A DNA stretch of 64,000 bases from Ischnura elegans (Eukaryota; Arthropoda; Insecta; Odonata; Coenagrionidae), in the NCBI RefSeq assembly GCF_921293095.1, contig NC_060257.1, positions 67,526,472 to 67,590,471 of the forward strand. Direction: 5' to 3'. A program made the translations under genes and the position numbers. Below, piece after piece: positions 37,001 through 49,000 of the stretch (the stretch's first letter is position 1; every line of letters begins with the position of its first letter). The notes beneath the pieces were generated by a model. It was not told the DNA's origin. It did not search any database and saw only the letters and a list, made by a program, of their open reading frames with translations.

Positions 37001-40000
37001 ACAGGTCGAGAACGTAAGCAAAACTAACGAAAGCGAAACGAAAGGCACTTCAAGAAAAAAATGTAATTCCACCGAAACATCATTTGAAAAAAAAAATCCT
37101 TGCAGGAGGAGAAAGGGGAATGCATACATAACATTTACGGTTAAATTTGAATACACGCCAAGAAAATTTTCAAAAGAAAATTAGCTTTTCCGAGAAGGGT
37201 GAGGTTATCATATTCCACGTACATATTTCCGTAGGAGAATACTTACACCAATATACTCTTGGGTCTTCCAGTTGGAGGATGATAAATTTTTCCTAGAAAA
37301 CATTAATGCGCTAATGTGTCCCGAAATAAGCCCGTGAGGGGCACAAAGCAGACCACCCGGATCCTGACCAGAGAAGCAAGATATGAGAGTAATTACCTGG
37401 GTGGTGCAGTTCTCTTTCATTCATGGTATGGGCTGCATCGCACAACAGGGTTCCACAGAAACCATCACAATAGGTAGCGGAATGCGTACAGATAGTTAAC
37501 GGCTAAATTTGAATACACGCCAAGAAAATTTTGAAAAGAAAATGACCTATTCCGAGAAGAGTGAGGCTATCACCTTCCACGTACATATTTCAGTAGGAGA
37601 ATACTTACACCAATATACTCTTGGGTCTTCCAGTTGGAGGATAATAAGTTTTTTCAAGAAAACATTAATGCGCTAATGTGTCCCGAACTAACTCTGTGAG
37701 GTGCAACCTGACCAGAGATCCAAGATATGAGAGTAACTACCTGGGTAGAGCAGTTGTCTTTCCTGCAATGGTATGGAATGCTTCTCACAACATGTGTCTA
37801 CGTAAAACACTCCTTATCATACATTATCGTACATTAAATTTACGAATTTTTAGGATATGCATTAATCAGTATTTATAGCGAAATTCGTTTATAATACCTT
37901 TGTATTCAAAGGTTGGTAAGAGGTTATTAAAAATAGTCGCTGTAATTTTGGCTCACGACAAAGAACTGAGAGAATCATATTTTATTACATTACGAGGGCT
38001 TTTTTTCATAGAAGTTAAATCGAATATTCTATTGAATTTCACCGCAAATGTACATCTAGAATGTAGCTAACAAAATAACGTATTTTTTTTATGTAAATCA
38101 TTACAATATCGCTCCTACAAACTTGCTAGTGAGTTATAAAAATAACAATTAAACATTTAACCTTAGCGTCTCCAAAAATTGTTCTAGGTGATGATCAACT
38201 CCGTTAATATGAACGCTAGAATTCCGTTTAAAATTTGGAACCAATCAGCAGAACATACAGAATGTAATTCTTCGCATTGATTTTCAATAAATGCAACATG
38301 AACGTTTTTAGTTATTTTAACTTATAAACAAATAAGTGACCATGAGCACCTTCCTTGAGTGGGTCACTAAGTGCCGGGATGGGCCGAGATAATCCCCACG
38401 CGGACAATAGGAAAGGGTCGGACCTCTCACGCCGAGAGACCCTAATGGCGGTTGGGACCCACTTGGCATTCTTGACCGCGAAATCGTGAAAACACGGCCT
38501 TTGGACTTTTGCTTCGAAAACGTCAAGCCGTGATAATCCGGCCTTCCTTCTTTAGCATCAGAAAATTCAGGCCGTGAAATAACGCCCTGCGTAGGGAAGA
38601 GGTTAATAGATGAATAAGATTGCAAAATAAAAAAACACTGATCTAATACAATTCACATTCTAAACTACATTACAAATAATAATTCTTATAGCCTAAAGAG
38701 CACAATCGCACCTTGCTCGATTAGTCAGGGGCCGTATGACAGCATGTTCAAGGGTCTACGCAAAGCATGAAAGACATCATTAAGTGTTTGACTACACTAA
38801 TGATGGTGCTTTAAATCTTAAAGGTGTACCACTGAGCCATGCTTAGAGTAAATAATGTTTTTTCACATCTGTGTCCGTCAGGTACATTGTGCCTGAACTC
38901 AGCAATTCCAATATTGTGCCTGACAAAAGGTTAAGAAGTAACAATGAATAGTGACCACACGTTCAACACACCTGGCCTTTATCGTTTGTACGCATTCCCA
39001 AGGCTCCCAGCTGTCGCTCTCGGACGGCCATGGCAAGACGCTTCTTCTCAGCACGAGTATTCTCTCGCACTTCGTCCACACGCCGTGCCACCTCTCCCCC
39101 GTGGCCTTTGATTGCCTCCAGAAGGTTCTCGGCCAGGGAGCCCACGTGCTCATCCGAAGACACTTGCTCCAACCTATGTATCACAGGGATCACGTCAGCC
39201 GACACAGCAAGCTGCAATCAGAAGATACGCATATGATAAAAATTTACAACAATGGCTACGTAAACAGATAATAATCTTAATAAACAAGGAGTCCTTTACA
39301 GGAAATACACAATCGGCAACCTAACTTTATCCACTGGCTAAGCTTTTTTTTTAATCCTTCTTTGTAGCTTGTCTAAATATTGTTACCGAGCTTACCGTAT
39401 ATGTCTGAATATAGTCCCCCTTTTTTCCAAAAATGCCCGTGGTAAAAGTAAAGAGGGGGACAACATTCAAATGCATTTTATTTACTTTTCACAAAACCGA
39501 AGCCTCAAAATTAGGGGGGGGGGACTATTTGGAGAAATACGGTATATTTCCTAATTACTTTTAATAAGTTAGAAGTCTTTTAAAAACCCTAAGAAGTAGG
39601 CAGGACAACTTAATATCATGAGACATGATTACCTGATGAAGACAATGATCGAAGGACATGTATACAGGAAGAAAGTCATAGGGGCAATAGTCCCAAATGA
39701 GCTACATAGGTCAAGTTATTAGGGATGTTAAAGAAAAGAAATATCAATTTGGAAAGGTTAGCCAATTGGAGAGTGAAGTGAAGAGCTACATCAAACCATT
39801 CTTCAAAATGTTGACTTAAGATGATGATGGAACTTGAAAAAATGATTTATACATTGACGGATTTTTTGAAAGAGGAAAATATTATTTATTCATGAACAGC
39901 AAGAGTGAAAAAAATTAGGAATGATGACTGCCAAATTGAAAACTAATTGAATGAAAGACTAATCTATTTATTAGCTCTGCGATGATAGAAGTGTGCCAAA

Positions 40001-43000
40001 TGTACTGGAGTATAGGATGGTGTTCAAGTATCCACGCATTTGTCAGGGTACTCCGACAAAATCAGCCTGACAAAACAATGAGTAGGCTCTGGCACATTCC
40101 CAATCGATCATCTTGTATTCACTATGGTAATGAATTGATGAACATTCATGAGCTCAACTCAAAGAAGTATTGAAGTATCTGCTTTAAATAAGGCATTTTT
40201 CCACTACTATAGAAGCTCAAATACCCAGAGGTATACATGCTCAAGTACTTGCCAACATACTCAAATCATCTGTACACAAGTCCATTTGGCACACTCTTAG
40301 AGAAAATACAAGTTTGGCTAGTTGAACAGTGGCTTATCCATTGGCTTAAGACTTAATTATTTAAATAAATCAATGAATATTGAATGTGCATCATAGTTTT
40401 CATTGAAAGAAAATCATTAACAAGTTTCAACTAATAATCAAAATTTAAAGATCCATAACTAAAAAATATAAGATTATAAATCAAATTTTACAAGAGACGA
40501 ATGGTTAATCAAAATTACCAAAGCACTAATTGTCATAGCACAAAAATATCCCAATATTAGAGCTAGAAGAAGCAGGCAATATTCAATAAAATATCGTTAT
40601 CAAAGAGTTTTACAATGGGAGTTACAACTAGAATAGCATCAACTATGCCATTGAATGGTAAGATCAACACAAACCTGAGTTGGCTCATGATCCATAGCAA
40701 GGCCAGTGAGGAAGCGTAATATATACTTGAGAGCTGGTCTGGAAATAAACTCTTTCCATTCCTCGCTATCTGTGCGAGCCATTGATGTGTTAGCTGCATG
40801 TGCCTGGATAAGAAAAAATATTCATCAATAAGTATTAACACAAACTAATATGCACTTCAGAATATAAAAGAGAAATGCCATTTTTAATAAATATACAGAG
40901 AAAATTAAATTTAACTTCTAAAATTAACTGAATGGAATTAAAATAAAGATGGGTTGGTCAAGTCCTTGGTTCCACAGGATCTTGAGCTTTGAAGAATAAA
41001 CAGAACAGAGGCCATAAATAAGTACAGAAATAATTTGAGAAAAAGCTGATTTGAAAACTTTGCAGTTGCTGAAAATAAAGACTTTGTAATGTTTGCTCAC
41101 TTAACCTATACCAGCACTTAATGTGCCATTATCAAGAGTATATAATACGATACACAGCAAGTACTGAAACTGGTTGGGTGAATAAACACTGTGCAGAATA
41201 TTATGAAGTCATTATCATTTCCATCATAATTGCCCCATCAGCCTTTCAAAAAACAGTGCAATGTAACATATAGTTTGTTAGACAAGTACAACGTGCAGAT
41301 ACTGTAAATTAGGCAATAGATTTATTTTATATACCTGTATCATATAATGAAAATTGTGACTGAAATACAAATGATTGAACTGATTGATTTTTATGTACCT
41401 AAAGTGATCTGTAGGTACAAAAGACTGCTTTTGAGGAAAAGGTACAACATGAATTACAGTGAAAACACTCCTCTTACCAAGATGTGCAATAGATACCATA
41501 TGTGTTCTAGAAAATTAGACATATTTGGTTCCAGGACTGAATGCATAAAGAGGGTGAGGACACGTTGTACAAGAAGATACAGTAGATTCCGTTTAAAGGG
41601 TCCACAGGTTACTTGGAGCAGCCGCTTGATTGGGGCAGATCTTGAAGAACAGAACCCAATAGAGGAATATCCCAGAGCATTCTCTGCTTAATTGGGACAG
41701 CATGCCGCTTTATTGGGCCATGAGTCGGCGACATAGACTCTATACTCGTGATGAAATTAAAATTTTTTGTTTTCAGAATACTATTTTTTTTATTTTCCTC
41801 CTTTGATTTACTCTTATTTTTCACAAATGCTCCTATTCTTGCCCTATTTTGAAAGCTCTTATTTTTATAGTATCCGCAATAGGATAGGACTTTTATTTAA
41901 TAGGATTTAGTAAAAGACATTCATTCAGCATCGCCCGAGGCTGTGTAAAATTTTTAGCTAAATTGTTATAATTCTTTAAAATTATAATAAATTAACTAAA
42001 CTCCCTGATTTATTAATAAGATTAGTAGTTTAATAAACTTACGTAGCATTATAAATATTCTTTAGTCTTCTTGCTACCATTTCAAAGTTTTTTATGCCCA
42101 TATACAGGACAGTTCACCTAATTGGGGCAGCCGCGTAATTGGGGCAAAGTGCACATGTCCCGATGTGTCCAAATTAACCAGAATCTACTGTACTTGGTAT
42201 ATTCTTCACTACTATAATGGTAGTAATATGCCACGCATTAATGATAATGATTTTTAAAATTATTATCTAAAATAAAGAAATATTTAAGAAGTATTTGATT
42301 TTAACGCACTAACCTGGATGTAATCGAGAGCCAAGGCCACTACACCCAGAGAGACCAGATAATCTTTGAGCGTGTTGCCGATAGCATTTCGCTCAATGCC
42401 TGAAGCAAGAGTGCAGAACAATTCAAGCTTCTGCTCATCTTCGGGTGGTCTCTCCCTGTCAAGACGTTCAAAATTCAAGCAAGGAGCAAAGTGGTTTGCA
42501 AGCAGCGCCATCTTTTCAGGACTTCCATACGTCAGGGCAGCGACTACTCTTGCAAGGCGAGGAAGGAGGACCTGCAGATGGTGGTGCGTACTCCCGGGAC
42601 CTGCTTTGGAGATAAAATTAAATTCTCTCCTAAGAAAACAATTAAACACCCCAAATAACAATATTACAGCAACACACTTGACCAAACTAGGCATCAATTG
42701 GAGGAAGATTTGTAAGCTCTTTGATTTGTTAAGGAGCCTTAGAGCACAGAATAATAGATGACAACATCATACAATTTTTTAATGCAAATATGCTTTATAT
42801 AAACCATACAACAAGAGGGCAGATGCTGAATAGGAAACAAATATGGGAATGGAGGTTGAGAAATAAAACTGCTGGGCAATCTTCCATGAAAGCCCATAAT
42901 CATCGGATTATCTCTAACAAAAACTAGAGGATAAGAGTAGGCGGAAATTTATAATTTATTTATTGTAGGGTTATTACTTGATTCCTTCATTTCAATTCCT

Positions 43001-46000
43001 TGACTTTGGTCTGGCAAAAATCTTCATGACCCCTGACTTTTTCAACTCTCTTTTCAACCATCAAACAATATTTTCTAGGATCAAGAGAGAATAAAATTCT
43101 TTAAAATATACATTTTAATGAATTTTTAAACTTATTCACTCACAGTGAACACACAGAAAAACCGTAACTCTTTCAATTGACTATCAATCAAATTGTAGCA
43201 AAATTTGAATTAACCTATAAAACTGTTTTCATAACGAAAATAAAGTAAAACTCGTTTATAATAATCATACATGTAACGAAATCCCGCTTACGAGGAGGTG
43301 AGTTCCCAGTCCCATTCACTCTCCTATGATCACCAATGTTAATTTCCCTGCAAGTAAAGAGTTTGGATGAAATGTAATCCCTGCTATTACAAACTTTTTT
43401 TGGTCCCTAGGGGAATTATTTCCTCTTTCATAAAGAAATTATGGCCGTCTTCGCTTCTTAAACATTCCTTAACTTATCATCAGTTGTTCTCACATGTGGA
43501 CATCACCACATTGTTCTACCGCTGAACTTAAAATCCTTCCCTTTAATGCCATTTGATGGTAAGGGTGGGATGATGGTTAAATCTTACAGATCTCATGTTT
43601 AAATAAAGACGATACACAGAATATTACCCGGCAATTATACCCCGTGATGCGTAGGGCAAAATCCTTCATAATGGATATAACAAAATCCCATTTATAACAA
43701 AATAGAATGATGGTCCCCTGAAATTCGTTATAAGCGAGTTTTCCGCATAAAAAATGATAGTTTAATTAAATTTGCAAATTTAATTAAAATTAATATAGGA
43801 AGTTGTAAACACTGTATTTCAAAACAAAAATTTACGATTTATATCAATAATGAAGATTCAAGCCCTCAACCATGTAACAACATGGTGGTTCTTTAGACTC
43901 GTGCTCTATGGCATAAATTTTCCGCGATTCACCTGATTCGTTAAAAATCCCCCGACTTTTTCCTCACTGCTCTGAGCTGTAAAAACTATAAATTTTATGA
44001 ATCTTTTACCTCCGGTGGTGGCCGTACCACCCCCAGCAGCCACTGTTGACGAGAGACGTTGAGCCGTACCAGCAGCACAAGAAAGTAAGGCTGGGATGTG
44101 CTCTGGCCCACCAAAAGTCCGTGAGAACCTCAAGAAAGAATCCAAGGGTTGTGATGCAGCCTTGGAGAGGACAGTGTCCATTATCTAGAAGGAAATAGGC
44201 AAAGATTAGAAGGGACAAAAAATTTATGGCAATTCACTCACACAGTAATTACCCAAAGGTTGGTATAGATTGGTTTGAATAGGTGAGGGCAAAGCTCAGT
44301 CCACACTAAGCCACAGGTGTTAGATAATCTTTCATTCACTGCAGGGGACTAGTTTCTTCCCTAAGACCACCTCTTATTTTACTTTTTATTATTTTAAGAG
44401 TGTCCACAGGTTTCACCCCAAATTCGAACTTTGGACCTTTTGATCAAAGGCCAAGTACTCTGCCCACTTGGCTACCAATCTCCTTCCCCCGATATAAGGT
44501 AAGTAAAACCCTAAAATTTCTTTGATAAAAACAACCAATTTTTGGGATATATCCCTCAGTCTTGGTGCATATTAAACAATGGAACAGTTTGGATTCCAAA
44601 AGGGGAGAAGCACCAATGATGCTATTGCATGCTATCTGAAAAAAATCATGACCTCATGGGACAGGAATGAATTCTCGGTGGGTATATTCAATGACCTTTC
44701 TCGTGCATTTGACACAGTAGATCACAAAATCCTTCTCATTAAATGTGAGCACTATGGGATCAGGGGAATCGTTCATAAATGGTTGCAATCATATCTAGAG
44801 GATAGGCAACAGATGGTAGAGGTTGAGGGTACAGGTATCAACAACATTGTTATAAACTACTTATCACCCATAGAAATAATAAATATAGGGGTACCACAGG
44901 GCAGCATTTTGGGGCCCCTCTTATTCTTACTATACATCAATGATTTGCCGAGGTTTATTAAAAACAATGATATAGTATTATATGCTGATGATACATCTCT
45001 AGCAATGAGCCACAGGGATCCTAAGCTGCTGCAAACGAAGCTGGAGAGTTCACTACTACTCCTAGAAAAGTGGTTCAACCTCAATAAACTTTCTGTAAAT
45101 GTTAGGAAAACGAATTACATTCAATTTTAAAAAAAGAGGGAAGTGCCTCAGTTAGAGGTATTCTTAAATGGTCAGCCCATAGAGAGGGTAAATAGCACCA
45201 AGTTTCTAGGTCTAGCTATTGATGATTCCCTAAATTGGGAGACCCATACCAATGCCCTATGCTCAACCCTGGCTAAAAGTGGATATGTTCTGAGAAATCT
45301 GGTAGATATTGTTGATTTAAATGTTCTAAAAATGGTATATTATGGTTATTTTGAATCCCATTTGTCCTATGGAATTATTTTCTGGGGATCGTCGCCTGGA
45401 TTTCGTAGAGTTTTCGCAATACAAAGAAAAAGTATAAGGTATATAGCAAAGATACCCCCGTGGAAATCTTGCAAACCCTATTTCAGGGAATTAAAACTCC
45501 TAACGTTACCATCTATGTATATATACCACTTGTGTATGCATGTCAAAGATAATATAAAAGATCTCACTACCAATGCTCAAGTGAACGGACACTCCACTCG
45601 CCATAGTGGAGATGTACATATGTACTGCCACTCCACGGCAATGTACAATAAGAGCCCTTTTCACATGGCTAACAAGGTTTATAATGCTCTGCCGCCAACC
45701 TTAAAAAAAGGTTCTACAAGGGCAATTTTCAAATCTAATCTTAAACTCTTTCTAGTCAACAAAGGCTATTATAGCACAACTCAGTTTCTAGAGGAATCTG
45801 CCTACCACAGAAGTGTCTGATTCTGATTTTGATTGTGTATGCATTTATTTTTGTGTATGACATGTCCTATATTTTACAATGTAAATAATAATAATAATAA
45901 TAATAATTTATTTTGTCTAGAGACCTTACAGCAAAAGATATAAGACACGTCATAAAAGGAAAAAAATGCATATATATACAGTAAAACCTCTTTACATCGT

Positions 46001-49000
46001 AATGGAGGGGACCAATATTTGGGCATTTTGATGTATGGAGGTTCACTATAGAGAGGTTTTAGTGATAGGCACCATTTTATCAAATAAACCATAATATTAA
46101 TATATTTAAACATACATGAATGCATTAGTGAACATATATTTACAATTTAATGATTACACAAAGGTAAAAGTAACTTGTTCAAGAGGACTTTTTAGGAAAG
46201 AAATTAGTTATTGGGTTTGCTTAAACCTTTTTTAAAACTCTTTCGATATAATGTTTTCAATTCTATTGAATACAATCATATTATGATCGCATTCCTCCAT
46301 GCTTAATAAAAGCCATTCAATTACGTTCAATGAATCCTCAACCTCTTTTTTGGTGGGAACTGTAACTTATACCTCATTACCAACATCTTCCTCTAAATCC
46401 ATCTCTTCCTGTATCCTGCAATATATATACATCTCCTTCACCACTATCTTCCAACTCATGTGGAGAACATATGAATAATTAATTATGAACATTTACAAAG
46501 TCTTCAAATGTTGAATTTGTGTCAACTATTTTGTTGATTTTATTGTACTCTGTAGGTTCATTCTCAAATATCTCACTTTCCACCTGTTTGCTATCATCCG
46601 TAATCCCAGCCTTGATAAATCATTTCTCAAAAATTGAGGATATTAATTCCTTCCACGAAAGGCACAGCCTGTGCATGGTCTGAAGGATGTTTCATGAGCA
46701 CTTTTAATGTAGTTTTCACTATTCACTCTCCATAAAAATAATTCACTAGCTGCTTTCGATAATGCCTTTTGACCAAAGAAATAATTCCCTGGTCTAAGGG
46801 TTGTAATTTACGAGTAGTGTTTGGAGGGAAGTACACAACTTTTATATTTCTTAACATAATTCCTTCATCCTCTTATTTCACTGCCTGCGTTTTTTATTTC
46901 TGCAGCCTAGATATACAGTTTCTTCTATTTTTGCTCGGTTGTTTAAAATAGATGTCAGGGTGAATGATGGTATTCCAAAGGTCACTGCTACATCTTTCTT
47001 CTGCCTGCCCTCGTTGATGGCTGGGAAAATTCCTCGGAATGTGGTAATGTCTAGCAGCCGCCTTGTTTTATTCGTCGATTCCATCGTCAGCTTATAATTA
47101 ATTAAGTAATTTTCGTATGTTTTCATATTTTATGGCAAATAATTGAAAATACTCCTTATAATATATTTTAGAAAATTGATTTATCATTCTTATAACATAT
47201 GACTTGTTAAAGATTATAAAAAATAAATAAACACGTGACTATTGCAAAAAATAAACAAGAAACTGAGCGTAATTTGGAAATTTCGATGAATTCCCTTTCT
47301 CTAAAATACAATGCTCGTAGAGTTCCGTAGAAAAACTCTGTCAAGGGCACAAAGAAACGCTCGGTCTGCAAAACGACGTGATTTCCTTGTGAGAATGCTG
47401 GGCGAACTACTTCAGAATGCCGCGGCGACGGTAAAAAATTTCATTGCTCTACCGCGTATCAGCTAATTAGCTGTCTCCTTCACCTAACATTGTCGCGCAT
47501 GGAGTGATTTTCGTTCAGTATTGCTAGAAATTGACGTCCCGGACTCCCGATGGAAGTCAGATTTCGCGGCATAAATACGCACGCGAGACATATGACTGTC
47601 GCTCAGCGTAATAAATTGCAAACTACGATCGTTCACGAAAAAATTACCAAGGCGGCAGTGAGAAAGTGCTACACCCGGAAATATGGGAATAAAATAATTG
47701 CAAAACTGTATTTGATTTATTTCGAGTCGCAGTAAATTCATAAAATATTTTCATTTTAGTATTTAGTATTAGAAGTAGCAATGCGGTTGAGTAATTCTGT
47801 CTCCATGAATGGGAGTGAAGTTAGCTGAAATATTTCCGCCGGCAAGGGATTATAGCCCTGTCGATTTCTGAAACAACAATGCCTGTTCGCTGTCCGTTTG
47901 AAGTCTGTTGATAGCCTGTTGGAGATTAGTGAACAGAGTATAAACAGCCAACGAACAATCTCGGGTCACTCACAAGTAGGAACAACTTACGAACAGCCTA
48001 CCAACAGTTTGTACTCTGTTTGCAGCTTGTTCCTTAACAGGCAGGCAACAAGCATTTCGGGAACAATAGTGAACAAGCATTTCGGGAACAATAGTGAACA
48101 AGCTTTTAACAGGCAGGGGCCGGTTGGTAGTATGTTTCACCGAACAGGGAATGAACAGACAACAGTGAACAAACACTAAACACCCTATCGATTTACGTAA
48201 AAATGATGCCTGTTCGCTGTCAGTTTGGAACCTTTTGGAGATTTTGAGAACAGATTATGAACAACGTACGAACAATTGTTTTAAGTTTCGGAATTTGGAC
48301 AACAATTTGGATTAATCCAAATTTAATTGAGTACAAGGAAGTTTGATTGAATCCAAAGAAAATATCATCTACTTAAACAGTAATTATATACGGTTGAATT
48401 CATTATCACGATTACCATCAACCACGGATGACGGTTATTGAAGTGAGCACGCAAATTATATTAGCTATCTGCTCGGCTTACGCACGTTAAATACTTTACT
48501 TCGCCAATTACAGGCAGGGGCCGTATGTTTCAGCCAAAGAGTATGTACTCTGTGGTTTCAGCGGACTGGGAACGAACAGACAACAGTGAACGAACAGACA
48601 ACAGTGAACGGACAGTCAACAGGCAAGGGCCGGTTCATAGTCCGTTTCACGGTACAGGGTACGAACAGAAAACAGTGAACAGCTAGTGAACAGGTTCTCA
48701 ACAAGGACGGAAAGATAGCGTGGTGCTGCTACCTACCTATAGAAGATAGCAAACGCAAACAATGACGCCAATAACCGATACCGTTATCCGGACAGTTTAC
48801 GAGCACATGGTCGACTGTGTTGTGGTGAAGTTGTTGGTTGCGGAGAAAACAGTTATTTATTTGATTATTATTTAACCTGTGCTAAATGCCCGCAGTGACG
48901 AATTAAGTAATTCGTGCATCCATTCAGTGATAGTGAAAGTCGTGAAGTGATATTTGTTCTTGAGTGTGTTTATTTAATAATTTATTGTGTCTCTTAAGTT

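Larger units (their letters stand above)
36300..38601 (-). mobile_element. piggyBac-like element with internal tandem duplication
   Basis: Bounded by TTAA at 36296-36299 and 38602-38605. Terminal similarity is weak (CCTTTTCGAG against CCTCTTCCCT), but strong subterminal inverted repeats exist: GACCTTTCCTAG..GGGGATAATC..CGGCCCATCCCGGC at 36430-36485 and its complement at 38365-38415. A transposase N-terminus lies on the minus strand at 36761-36937. Confidence 0.65.
36168..38930. mobile_element. Outer TTAA-flanked element, split by an inner piggyBac-like insertion
   Basis: TTAA at 36164-36167 and 38931-38934. Ends CCTTCAGTCTGGCGCAAT and CCTTTTGTCAGGCACAAT (inverted) match at most positions. 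Without the inner element at 36300-38601 it would be about 460 bp, a typical MITE size. Its right end stops 41 bp from the UBR4 exon 10 donor. Confidence 0.65.

Noticed and set aside
42601-42629. Alternative UBR4 exon 8 start at the AG 42630-42631, extending the open frame upstream
   Set aside because: It breaks the reading frame with exon 7; the AG at 42601-42602 restores a Gly codon and the frame.
42366-42761. 131-codon plus-strand ORF
   Set aside because: Antisense shadow of UBR4 exon 8.
47898-48179. 93-codon ORF rich in Asn/Gln/Ser/Thr
   Set aside because: It is a translation of the AACAG-type repeats of the inner DNA element, not a protein-coding gene.
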